Positions 1 through 6,084 are shown, numbered from the stretch's first letter. The stretch is 6,994 nt of DNA from Deltaproteobacteria bacterium (GCA_024275855.1 JAJRYL010000020.1:1-6994), one strand, 5' to 3'. Notes: generated from the letters alone by a model not told the origin. Program-made: numbers and translations.

Positions 1-810
1 ACCCTTGAGGTTGAGGCGATAGAAGAGCTGCAACCGCTTATAAGCGGTTGTGAAGGAGTAGGCGCAAGAGTGCCGCTGACCCTCGCGCCACTGTTGATAA
101 ACAGAGAGGTTGTAGTGCTCTTGGGGCTTATCGGCAGCGGTTCGACAACTGAGATATCGAGCGAGTCGCTCGGCCTTTTGCTCAACCTTCTGGCCAAGGC
201 ATCGTTAAAGCTCGAAAATATAACGCTGACCGAAAGTATCTTTACCAATATCATCGGGGCCATAAACTCACTGATAAACGCCCTCGACGCAAGAGACACG
301 TATACCAAAGACCACTCCAACAGGGTCACGCGTTACGCTTTAGAGATAGCGCGCGCTTACAGCAGCACACAGGAGGTATTGGACTCTATAAGTTTCGCCG
401 GCCCTCTGCATGACGTCGGCAAGATAGGGGTAAGGGACGAAATTCTACTTAAAAAAGGCTCTTTTTCCGCGGATGAAAGTGTTATGATGAAGTCGCATGT
501 TGTGCGTGGCGAGGAGATTTTAAGGCCGCTCAACCTGCTCGACTCGGAAAAGTCCGTTGTTCTGTACCACCACGAGCGGTGGGACGGCAAGGGGTACCCC
601 AACGGGCTTGCTCGTGAACAGATTCCGGTGGCCGCAAGAATTTTCTCCGTGGCCGATACCTACGACGCAATGACCTCTTCAAGGCCGTACAGAAACGCTA
701 TGAGTTCCGATGTGGCGATTGATGAAATAATAAATTGCAGCGGGTCGCAGTTCGACCCGAAAGTAGTAGAGGCTTTTTTAAAGAGCGGTATTTTCGAGGG
801 TTATAATTAG
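1..810 (+). CDS. GAF/HD-GYP cyclic-di-GMP phosphodiesterase, 5' end outside window
   Basis: This is the C-terminal 269 residues of a cytoplasmic HD-GYP phosphodiesterase, a family that hydrolyses cyclic di-GMP to pGpG or GMP. The frame is open from base 1, so the true start lies to the left. Visible residues 1 to about 75 (PLLINREVVVLLGLIG, then a long leucine-rich helix ending KLEN) look like the last strands and helix of a GAF-type sensor domain, but this is only a partial domain. The HD-GYP domain fills about residues 85-265. Its metal and catalytic signature is intact: HSNRV (H105), LHDVGKIG (H137, D138), KSHVVRGEEIL (H166), YHHERWDGKGYP (H190, H191, GYP 198-200) and ADTYDAMTSSRPYR (D219). 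I therefore infer an active enzyme. A GTG at base 70 has an AAGGAG 11 nt upstream and could be an internal start, but it would cut through the sensor domain. The PilZ-like gene follows after 14 nt and is probably in the same operon. Confidence 0.93.
   Translation, partial: TLEVEAIEELQPLISGCEGVGARVPLTLAPLLINREVVVLLGLIGSGSTTEISSESLGLLLNLLAKASLKLENITLTESIFTNIIGAINSLINALDARDTYTKDHSNRVTRYALEIARAYSSTQEVLDSISFAGPLHDVGKIGVRDEILLKKGSFSADESVMMKSHVVRGEEILRPLNLLDSEKSVVLYHHERWDGKGYPNGLAREQIPVAARIFSVADTYDAMTSSRPYRNAMSSDVAIDEIINCSGSQFDPKVVEAFLKSGIFEGYN
31..50. repeat. Perfect 20-bp palindrome inside the HD-GYP gene
   Basis: CAACCGCTTATAAGCGGTTG is its own reverse complement over all 20 bases. It lies in the reading frame (codons for Q-P-L-I-S-G and part of C) just before AAGGAG (53-58) and GTG (70). 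It could be a two-fold protein-binding site in DNA or an RNA hairpin with a small AU-rich loop. No function can be assigned from sequence alone. Confidence 0.85.
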
Positions 811-824
811 CAAACGGTGTTGAT

Positions 825-1406
825 ATGGGAAGTTCTACAAATGACGGCGGCCCGTACTCCAAGCCTACCCACGGAGTGGTAAGCGTGGGCGCTCAGCGCG
901 AGCACACCCGGTGCGACGACCGCATCTCTCTTTTTTACTCCCGCATAGAGAACCCCGAGAATGAGTACGACTCCACTGCCGAGTCTATCTTCGACGGAGT
1001 CTGTTTTGGTACGGAGGACAACCCGCGCCTCTATAAACTTCTTTTCGATATAGACCAGAAGCTGAACCTGTTGCTAAAGCATATGAGCGACTCGGACGGT
1101 TTCGCCCTGCCGGAAGCGACCGACGTGAACGTTAGCGGCGGCGGGTTAAGGTTTATGTGTAAAGAAAACTTTACCGAAGGCACCTTGCTAAGAGTTCAGA
1201 CGGTGCTGCCGAACATGGCCGGCAAGGTTGACCTTAAGTGCAAGGTGGTGCGCTCGACAGAGCTGCCTACGGGTTTGTACGAGGTTGCCGTTAAGTACTT
1301 GGACGTTAACGAGGCCACGCGTGAGATTATAATAAGGTACATCTTCGCTACGCAACGCAAACAGCTTCGCTCGGAACGCGGCACCGACACCGACCCGTTT
1401 GATTAA
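825..1406 (+). CDS. PilZ-like domain protein, probable atypical c-di-GMP effector
   Basis: A 193-residue soluble protein with no signal peptide or membrane segment. The first 60 residues are polar and unrecognised. Residues 68-88 (around LYKLLFDIDQKLNLLLKHM) form a leucine-spaced helix that could be a coiled coil. Residues 98-182 look like a PilZ fold: NVSGGG (102-107) fits the family [D/N]-x-S-x-x-G motif, strands follow at 121-128, 134-143 and 150-159, and a C-terminal helix ends REIIIRYIFATQRKQLR. The arginine pair (RxxxR) that normally precedes NxSxxG and grips cyclic di-GMP is absent; 86-101 contain no arginine. It may bind the nucleotide weakly, otherwise, or not at all. A helix before a degenerate PilZ domain recalls the atypical tetrameric PilZ proteins; that comparison is from memory. 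The ATG is 14 nt after the HD-GYP stop with no strong ribosome binding site, suggesting translational coupling to a gene that degrades the likely signal. Confidence 0.75.
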   Translation: MGSSTNDGGPYSKPTHGVVSVGAQREHTRCDDRISLFYSRIENPENEYDSTAESIFDGVCFGTEDNPRLYKLLFDIDQKLNLLLKHMSDSDGFALPEATDVNVSGGGLRFMCKENFTEGTLLRVQTVLPNMAGKVDLKCKVVRSTELPTGLYEVAVKYLDVNEATREIIIRYIFATQRKQLRSERGTDTDPFD

Positions 1407-1438
1407 CCGGCCAACGTACCCGTTTAGAACCTCTTTCT

Positions 1439-1457
1439 TTTAAAAGACTCTTTTAAA
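1439..1457. repeat. 19-nt AT-rich palindrome upstream of tilS
   Basis: TTTAAAAGACTCTTTTAAA has two perfect 9-nt arms around a central C at 1448. The odd centre and AT-only outer arms suit a protein-binding site better than a terminator. It lies in the 177-bp pyrimidine-rich spacer (1407-1583), which holds no gene and no GC-rich hairpin with a T tail. One arm includes CTCTTTTAA, which recurs at 1501-1509 in the same spacer. Confidence 0.6.
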
Positions 1458-1583
1458 CTCCTCCCGCAACTTTTTTATCTTTAACAGCCTTCTCAGGGCG
1501 CTCTTTTAAGTTCTCCGCTCTACTCACCCGTTTTATTACCCTACAGTCTCCTGCTCTTTATTTATCTGTAAATTCGCCCTTTT

Positions 1584-3125
1584 ATGCACTATAATCTCTA
1601 TATGTCGAATGAGGTTACAGTGCTTGCCGGGGTTGAAAAGACCGGGCTCTACGCCCGTGTAAAGGCGTCTGTACTGCTGCGCGCCAACTTTACAGCAGGT
1701 TCCGTGGTTTTAGCCGGGGTCTCCGGCGGAATAGACTCCGTCGCGCTTGTGCGCCTTCTTCACGCCTTATCCGCAGAGTACTCCTTTACCCTTGTTGTCT
1801 GCCACCTTAACCATAACCTGCGCGGCGCAGAAGCGCGACGTGATATGGACTTTACATCCGCGCTCGCCGATAAGCTCGGTTTAAGGTTCGAGTCCGATAC
1901 GCTTGCCGCCGGAGAGATAGCTTCTGCCAAAGGTTCGGCTCAGGCGGCGGCGCGCGAGGCCCGTTACGCCTTTTTCTCATCCGTCGCAGCCAAAGTGGGC
2001 GCAACACGCATAACCACGGCCCATACCCTCGACGACGTAACCGAGAGCATGCTGATGCGTTTCATAAACGGCACAGGGCTTGGCGGCCTGACGGGTATTC
2101 CGGCCGTAAGGCTGCCGTACGTCCGTCCTCTAATAGATTTCAAACGCAGCGAAATAGAGGACTTCGTTGCTGAAATAGGCCAGACCCATGTTGAGGACTC
2201 GACCAATGGCAGCGACAAGTACCTTAGAAACGACATAAGGCACAACCTTGTTGGTTTTATAAAGAACCGCTACAACCCGAACCTCCTTGAAAGTCTGTCG
2301 CGTAACGCGCGCAACCTGTCGAGGGACGAGGATTTTTTGAACCTCTCGGCTATCGAGCTATTTGATAAATCGGTTGTAATAAACTCGCCGAAAGAGGTTC
2401 TCCTGAGCAGGGCGGCGCTTAAAGATACTCATCCGGCGCTTGTCTCACGGGTGCTCTTGAAAGCGGCTGAGATTTTAGGGGCGCGCGCTCGTTTCTACTC
2501 GAACCATATAGACTCTATGCTTCTGTTGATAAGTTCAAAAAACCCTTCCGGCTCGCTCGACCTTCCGGGAGGGCTCCGTTTTATGAGGCGCTACGAAGAG
2601 TTATCTCTTGCAAGCACGCTGCTCAATGTGCCTTTTGCGTTCGACATAGAGCTTTTAACGCCGGGCAGAACCGCTCTGCCGGAGTTCTGTTCTTATTTAG
2701 ATGCCTTGGCGGGGGCCGGTACTGCGGGCAACGAAACCGGTACCGAGGTGCCGCCGTTTATAACAGCAACGTGTATAGATATAACCGACCTTCCGCACGG
2801 TTACCAACAGTGGAGCGACGTCGTTTATTTCGACCTCGACAACCTGCTTGAGGACGGCGGAGCAACGGAAAGAGACGGCGCAATAGAGGGGCTTCGGGTC
2901 CGGTCGTTCATACCCGGAGACAGGATAATTCCGTTCGGGCACGGTAGCGAACGCAAGCTTAAGGAGGTTTTCATAGGTGCGAGGGTACCGCGCTCTTTAA
3001 GGCCCGCTGTAGCGCTTATAACCGTTGGCGGCAAGGTTATATGGGCGGCAAAGATAAAAAGGTCGGCGCTCTGTCCGGTTACTAAAAAGAGCGTACGGCT
3101 TTTAAAGGTCGAGTTTGGAAAATAA
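1584..3125 (+). CDS. tilS: tRNA(Ile)-lysidine synthetase TilS
   Basis: TilS uses ATP and lysine to convert C34 of the CAU-anticodon tRNA-Ile to lysidine, so that it reads AUA codons and accepts isoleucine instead of methionine. The cytoplasmic protein is 513 residues from the first ATG. The N-terminal PP-loop ATPase domain shows SGGIDS at 47-52, HLNHNLRG at 74-81, AHTLDD at 146-151, RPLIDFKRSE at 181-190, and EDSTN plus RNDIRH at 204-220. The TilS C-terminal domain begins near residue 440 with RSFIPGDR and continues ERKLKEVFIGARVPRSLRP. This is a full-length family architecture. Coordinates give the longest frame; the GTG at 1620 (residue 13) is my preferred start because it has GAGG 5 nt upstream and a TATAAT before it, and it still leaves about 34 residues before the ATP loop. 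The gene probably has its own promoter. By hand count 23 of its 27 isoleucine codons are ATA, the codon its product makes readable. Confidence 0.95.
   Translation: MHYNLYMSNEVTVLAGVEKTGLYARVKASVLLRANFTAGSVVLAGVSGGIDSVALVRLLHALSAEYSFTLVVCHLNHNLRGAEARRDMDFTSALADKLGLRFESDTLAAGEIASAKGSAQAAAREARYAFFSSVAAKVGATRITTAHTLDDVTESMLMRFINGTGLGGLTGIPAVRLPYVRPLIDFKRSEIEDFVAEIGQTHVEDSTNGSDKYLRNDIRHNLVGFIKNRYNPNLLESLSRNARNLSRDEDFLNLSAIELFDKSVVINSPKEVLLSRAALKDTHPALVSRVLLKAAEILGARARFYSNHIDSMLLLISSKNPSGSLDLPGGLRFMRRYEELSLASTLLNVPFAFDIELLTPGRTALPEFCSYLDALAGAGTAGNETGTEVPPFITATCIDITDLPHGYQQWSDVVYFDLDNLLEDGGATERDGAIEGLRVRSFIPGDRIIPFGHGSERKLKEVFIGARVPRSLRPAVALITVGGKVIWAAKIKRSALCPVTKKSVRLLKVEFGK
1590..1622 (+). promoter_or_regulatory. 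Possible tilS promoter -10, ribosome binding site and GTG start
   Basis: A perfect TATAAT lies at 1590-1595, placing a transcript start near 1602. GAGG follows at 1611-1614 and an in-frame GTG at 1620, spaced 5 nt. Neither upstream ATG (1584, 1602) has a ribosome binding site. The -35 region is poor: TGTAAA at 1567-1572 with a 17-nt gap matches TTGACA at only 3 of 6 bases. The element may be chance in an AT-rich stretch. Confidence 0.35.
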
Positions 3126-3158
3126 TCTTCGGTTTCGTCCCTGATTGACAGCAATACC

Positions 3159-3187
3159 TTGAGATTTACCTGAAAATCTGATAAATT
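3159..3187 (+). promoter_or_regulatory. Possible promoter for the carbonic anhydrase gene
   Basis: TTGAGA (3159-3164, 5 of 6 to the -35 consensus) and TAAATT (3182-3187, 4 of 6 to the -10 consensus) are separated by 17 nt in the 122-bp spacer after tilS. A ribosome binding site, AGGAG at 3229-3233, lies 14 nt before the ATG, a longer gap than usual; no in-frame earlier start fixes this. The spacer has no terminator-like hairpin. Confidence 0.25.
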
Positions 3188-3247
3188 CTGCTATTCTATA
3201 ACATAACCTTTTCAATAGTTCTCTACTTAGGAGCCGGACACTGCGCC

Positions 3248-3757
3248 ATGATCCTACCCTTTAAGTCAATCTACCCCAGGCTGCACGAAAGCGTCTTCTG
3301 TGTTGAGAGCGCCGCTGTTATAGGAGACGTCACTGTCGGCGAAGATTCCTCTATCTGGTTCAATACCGTCGTTAGAGGAGACGTTCACTTTATTACGATA
3401 GGCGCAAGAACCAACGTGCAGGACAACTCTACCCTTCATGTTACTCACGATACGCATCCGCTTGTTATCGGTGATAACGTTACCATAGGCCATAATGTAA
3501 CCCTGCACGGCTGTACAATAGAAGACAGGTGCTTGATAGGCATGGGGGCCATTGTGCTCGACGGTGCGATAGTCGGGGCGGACTCTATGATAGGCGCCGG
3601 GGCGCTTGTAACCGAGGGAATGAACGTGCCTCCGGGAAGCCTTGTCCTCGGGGTTCCGGGCAAGGTTAAAAGGGTTTTGTCGGACAGCGAAAAGGCCGGT
3701 ATACTACAGTCGGCCGCAAATTATATAAGTTACGTAAGCGACTATAATAACGGTTAG
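3248..3757 (+). CDS. Gamma-class carbonic anhydrase family protein (CamH/YrdA-like)
   Basis: A 169-residue left-handed beta-helix protein built from hexapeptide repeats such as VIGDVT, VIGDNV, TIGHNV, LIGMGA and MIGAGA; the family forms trimers with metal sites between subunits. Aligned by eye to the Methanosarcina enzyme Cam, all three metal-binding histidines are present: H64 (STLHV), H82 and H87 (GHNVTLHG, the H-x4-H pair). The active-site residues R43 and D45 (RGD) and Q58 (NVQDN) are also present. The gap between the first and second histidine is 18 residues, about half that in Cam, so the acidic loop with the proton-shuttle glutamate is missing. That places it in the shorter CamH/YrdA branch, where many members show little or no CO2 hydration when tested. 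The C-terminal helix (144-169) is usual. Interconversion of CO2 and bicarbonate is therefore plausible but unproven; an acyltransferase role is less likely given the metal and active-site residues. exbB follows 54 bp later. Confidence 0.9.
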   Translation: MILPFKSIYPRLHESVFCVESAAVIGDVTVGEDSSIWFNTVVRGDVHFITIGARTNVQDNSTLHVTHDTHPLVIGDNVTIGHNVTLHGCTIEDRCLIGMGAIVLDGAIVGADSMIGAGALVTEGMNVPPGSLVLGVPGKVKRVLSDSEKAGILQSAANYISYVSDYNNG

Positions 3758-3811
3758 ATTTATTGGAAGGTAAATTTTTTAATAATATTCAGTTTAAGGA
3801 TTATCTTATAA

Positions 3812-4450
3812 ATGTTTGAAGGACTTGGTTTTTTAGACCTTTTACAAAAAGGCGGGCCTACTCTCTGGGTGCTCGGCCTTTTCTCTCTGATCTCAATCGC
3901 GGTTATGCTTGAGCGCGCATGGACGTACCGCAACTTCAACTCTACGCTTTCTCTTTTTTACGACTCTTTAAAAGCCAGCGTAAATTCAGGCGGCGTATCC
4001 GGCGCGGCGCAGTTGTGCGAGGCGCAGCCCTCCGCGCTCTCAAGGGTCTTTCTCTCAGGATACAGAAGCAGAGCCGGGGGCAGGCAAGAGGTTCTGCGCT
4101 CAATGGAGCTTGCCGGACGCGCCGAGCTTGCCGGTTTAGAGCGGTTTGTAGGTGTTGTAGGCACAATAGGCTCTACCGCTCCCTTTATCGGCCTCTTCGG
4201 TACGGTGCTCGGCATAATACACGCCTTCGGTCAGATGAAAGGCATTGGTGTAGCCGGCCCCGCCGCCGTTGCGGACGGTATCGCCGAGGCGCTCGTAGCC
4301 ACCGCCGCCGGACTTTTTGTCGCCGTGCCCGCTGTAATCGCCTACAACTACTTTGTGCGGGCCGCCTCAAGAAACGCGCTTAAGCTTGAGGCCCGCTCCG
4401 CCGAGTTTGTAACGCCTATTCTTCTCTCTGCTAAAGAGGACGCTCAATGA
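3812..4450 (+). CDS. ExbB/TolQ-family proton-channel subunit
   Basis: A 212-residue inner-membrane protein of the MotA/TolQ/ExbB family, which with ExbD/TolR turns proton flow into mechanical work across the envelope. Three membrane segments are visible: about 16-33 ([17 protein letters not shown]), 113-138 and 157-181. The long cytoplasmic loop lies between the first two. The family core is well kept: [14 protein letters not shown] (126-139, with T131) and [13 protein letters not shown] (157-169, with T164), the threonines matching the conserved pore residues of TolQ by position. The PAVIAYN stretch after them is typical. I cannot separate ExbB from TolQ on sequence alone; the core resembles TolQ, but no tolA, tolB or pal is visible downstream. 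TAAGGA at 3795-3800 lies 11 nt before the ATG. Its isoleucine codons are mostly ATC or ATT (only 3 of 10 ATA), unlike tilS and ppx. The partner gene follows only after a 240-bp gap. Confidence 0.93.
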   Translation: MFEGLGFLDLLQKGGPTLWVLGLFSLISIAVMLERAWTYRNFNSTLSLFYDSLKASVNSGGVSGAAQLCEAQPSALSRVFLSGYRSRAGGRQEVLRSMELAGRAELAGLERFVGVVGTIGSTAPFIGLFGTVLGIIHAFGQMKGIGVAGPAAVADGIAEALVATAAGLFVAVPAVIAYNYFVRAASRNALKLEARSAEFVTPILLSAKEDAQ

Positions 4451-4464
4451 GCGTTCGCTCTTTT
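4441..4464 (+). other. Alternating CGCTC/GAGCG hairpins at the exbB stop codon
   Basis: Three short segments, CGCTC (4441-4445), GAGCG (4449-4453) and CGCTC (4456-4460), straddle the exbB stop codon (4448-4450) and are followed by TTTT (4461-4464). The middle segment can pair with either neighbour: with the first around a 3-nt loop, or with the last to give a stem before the U run (4 bp if a 4-nt loop is required). The geometry resembles a tiny attenuator, but both stems are very short and the U run breaks after four bases, so termination would be weak. Confidence 0.3.
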
Positions 4465-4690
4465 AATCGGGTACTTTGGTAAAAGAGTCTAACTTTATAC
4501 TATTTTAGAATTGCGCCTGTTTAACGTTTTTTATGGCGGCAGCGTTCGTTTTTTTTTTATCAACGGTTTTAGCATAAGGCGCTGTTTTTCACTGTTTCGA
4601 TTATGGTTTTCCGGTTTACAGTTATACTGTTTTAGATCTTCCCGTTATTTATTTACTTCGATAAGTTATTAATATTTAAAGGTTTTACGT
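4451..4690. other. 240-bp AT-rich spacer between exbB and exbD
   Basis: This gap contains no gene I can support. Its GC content by hand count is 80 of 240 (33%), well below the flanking genes. It holds an 8-bp inverted repeat (CTCTTTTA 4458-4465 against TAAAAGAG 4480-4487, 14-nt loop), a run of ten T at 4549-4558, and two near-identical 15-mers at 4495-4509 and 4622-4636. Each 15-mer contains TATACT, a 5 of 6 match to a -10 box, but neither has a convincing -35. The ribosome binding site of exbD, AAAGG at 4678-4682, sits at its end. A regulatory spacer or decayed DNA would both fit. Confidence 0.6.
4495..4636 (+). repeat. Direct 15-mer repeat in the exbB-exbD spacer
   Basis: TTATACTATTTTAGA (4495-4509) and TTATACTGTTTTAGA (4622-4636) match at 14 of 15 positions and are 127 bp apart in the same orientation. 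Sequence just upstream of each is only partly alike. They may be duplicated regulator or promoter sites (each carries TATACT) or the remains of a tandem duplication. Confidence 0.55.
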
Positions 4691-5116
4691 ATGGCTTGGG
4701 ATTTAAAAAGCACCGAGGGGCGCATAATAGCCGAGATCAACATAACTCCGCTTACGGACGTTATGCTCGTTCTGCTCGTTATCTTTATGGTTACAACGCC
4801 TCTTATAATGAACGAATCGTTCAAGATCAAACTTCCGACAGCCCTTTCGGGCACCACCGAGACAGAGCTTGGCATTACCGTGGTTGTAAGTAAAACAGGG
4901 CAGGTAGAGTTGAACGGCTCTATCGTTAAAATGAAAGAGCTTAAGGCCGCCCTGAAAAAAGAGCTTAAAGGCGGCGGCACTAAAACCGTGCTTCTAAAGG
5001 CCGACGGCAAGACACGCCACGAGGTGGTCGTTAAGGTTCTCGATATTGCGAAAGAGGCCGGAGCCTCAAAGCTCTCTATAGCTACTGAGCCGGGACCTGG
5101 CGGGGACGGCTCTTGA
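4691..5116 (+). CDS. ExbD/TolR-family motor subunit
   Basis: A 141-residue inner-membrane protein, the partner of the ExbB/TolQ-like channel subunit. It has the normal layout: a short cytoplasmic N-terminus, a single membrane segment at about 19-42 (TPLTDVMLVLLVIFMVTTPL) and a periplasmic domain of about 100 residues. The essential proton-carrying aspartate is D23 in PLTDVML. The periplasmic part has the family's strand-helix pattern (ITVVVSKTGQVELNG, then a charged helix ELKAALKKELK, then TVLLKADGKTRHEVVVKVLDIAKEAG), ending in a glycine-rich tail. Its target, whether TonB-like, TolA-like or other, is not visible, so its exact role (iron or vitamin uptake, or outer-membrane maintenance) stays open. 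AAAGG lies 8 nt before the ATG. Its stop overlaps the start of the phosphatase gene, so the two are probably made from one transcript. Confidence 0.92.
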   Translation: MAWDLKSTEGRIIAEINITPLTDVMLVLLVIFMVTTPLIMNESFKIKLPTALSGTTETELGITVVVSKTGQVELNGSIVKMKELKAALKKELKGGGTKTVLLKADGKTRHEVVVKVLDIAKEAGASKLSIATEPGPGGDGS

Positions 5117-6084
5117 GAAAGACAGAGGGAGTTAAACGCGCCTCTATAGACATAGGCACCAATACCGTACGGTTACTTATAGCTACGGTAGAGACGGACG
5201 GCAATATAGTGCCGCACCTGATAAAAAGGGCCGTGACACGCCTTGGCGGCGGTTATACCGGTAAGCATGGAATTGCAGCGGACGCAATAGAGCGTACGGT
5301 TGGGGTGCTTCTGGAGTTTGCCGCTATTTTGTCGGCAGAGGGCGTAGATAAAACCGCTGTATGCGCTACATCCGTTATGCGTCGTGCCGTTAACGCCGAT
5401 GCGGTAATTGAAGAGGTCAGTTCGAGAACCGGTCTTGAGATAGAGGTGATAACCGGCGAAACAGAGGCAAGGCTCAGTATGCTCGGCGTAACATCGGCGC
5501 TCGATAAAACCGGGTTAGGCGACCTGCCGCTTCTGACAATAGATATAGGGGGCGGCTCTACGGAGTTTATAACCTCAAAAGGGGGCGAGGTAAAGGTCGT
5601 ATGGAGTATGGAGCTTGGCGTGGTGCACTTAACCGAGTCTTCTCTTCTGTCGGACCCGCCGAAAGAGAAAGAGCTTGCGGTAATGGACTCTACGATAGAC
5701 GGGATAATAGGGGTGCTGAAGGCGCAGATGAAAGCGGACGGCATAGACCCGGCAGAGTATAGCGGGCTTGAAAAAGCGGTACTTATAGGCACGGCAGGCA
5801 CTATAACAACGCTTGCGGCAATAGACGCCAATATGAAAGTCGAGTCTTACGACCCCGCTGTTATAAATAATTATCGGCTTACAAAGAGCGCTGTTTCCGG
5901 TATCTTCAACCGCTTGAAAAGCCTTACGTTAAAAGAGCGTAAAAAGATAACCTCTATTGAAAAGGGCAGGGAAGACGTGATTGTAGCGGGCACGGCAATA
6001 ACGCTCTCGGTTATGCGGGCCTTCGGTTTCGATGAGATTGTAGTTAGCGACGCGGGGCTTTTAGAAGGGCTTCTGCTCGGTTAA
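5113..6084 (+). CDS. Ppx/GppA-family exopolyphosphatase or pppGpp phosphatase, short form
   Basis: A 323-residue cytoplasmic enzyme of the ASKHA fold that removes terminal phosphate from polyphosphate and/or converts pppGpp to ppGpp. The family motifs are present in order: phosphate loop 1 SIDIGTNTVRLLIA (11-24), CATSVMRRAVNAD (84-96), VITGETEARL (112-121, with E118 the probable catalytic glutamate), phosphate loop 2 DIGGGSTEF (144-152), ELGVVHLTE (167-175) and the nucleotide loop LIGTAGTITTLAAI (224-237). It ends after the two ASKHA domains and lacks the extra C-terminal domains of long Ppx/GppA proteins, so polyphosphate or pppGpp preference cannot be told from sequence. The start is TTG at 5113, in a TTGA overlap with the exbD stop; no ATG or GTG start lies near the first motif, and the usual N-terminal lysine/arginine stretch follows it. 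This implies coupled translation. Of its 28 isoleucine codons, 21 are ATA by hand count. Confidence 0.92.
   Translation: MRKTEGVKRASIDIGTNTVRLLIATVETDGNIVPHLIKRAVTRLGGGYTGKHGIAADAIERTVGVLLEFAAILSAEGVDKTAVCATSVMRRAVNADAVIEEVSSRTGLEIEVITGETEARLSMLGVTSALDKTGLGDLPLLTIDIGGGSTEFITSKGGEVKVVWSMELGVVHLTESSLLSDPPKEKELAVMDSTIDGIIGVLKAQMKADGIDPAEYSGLEKAVLIGTAGTITTLAAIDANMKVESYDPAVINNYRLTKSAVSGIFNRLKSLTLKERKKITSIEKGREDVIVAGTAITLSVMRAFGFDEIVVSDAGLLEGLLLG

Noticed and set aside
2640..2800. Possible insertion or foreign segment in TilS between its catalytic and C-terminal domains
   Set aside because: This linker is poorly conserved in the family in general, the frame is intact and base composition does not shift.
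3145..3150. Consensus TTGACA after tilS as a promoter -35
   Set aside because: No -10-like hexamer lies 15 to 18 nt downstream; the best are 2 of 6 matches. TTGAGA at 3159 fits better.
3919..4383. 154-codon + strand frame, very rich in arginine and cysteine
   Set aside because: It is an out-of-frame reading of exbB, whose family motifs are continuous in the true frame.
4523..4558. Terminator ending in the T10 run
   Set aside because: The only stem before the T run is AACG (4523-4526) with CGTT (4543-4546): 4 bp around a 16-nt loop, too weak for a rho-independent terminator.
5253..5831. 192-codon open frame on the minus strand
   Set aside because: It lies wholly antisense to ppx, has low-complexity Ser/Thr/Pro/Ile content typical of a reversed coding frame, and matches no family I know.
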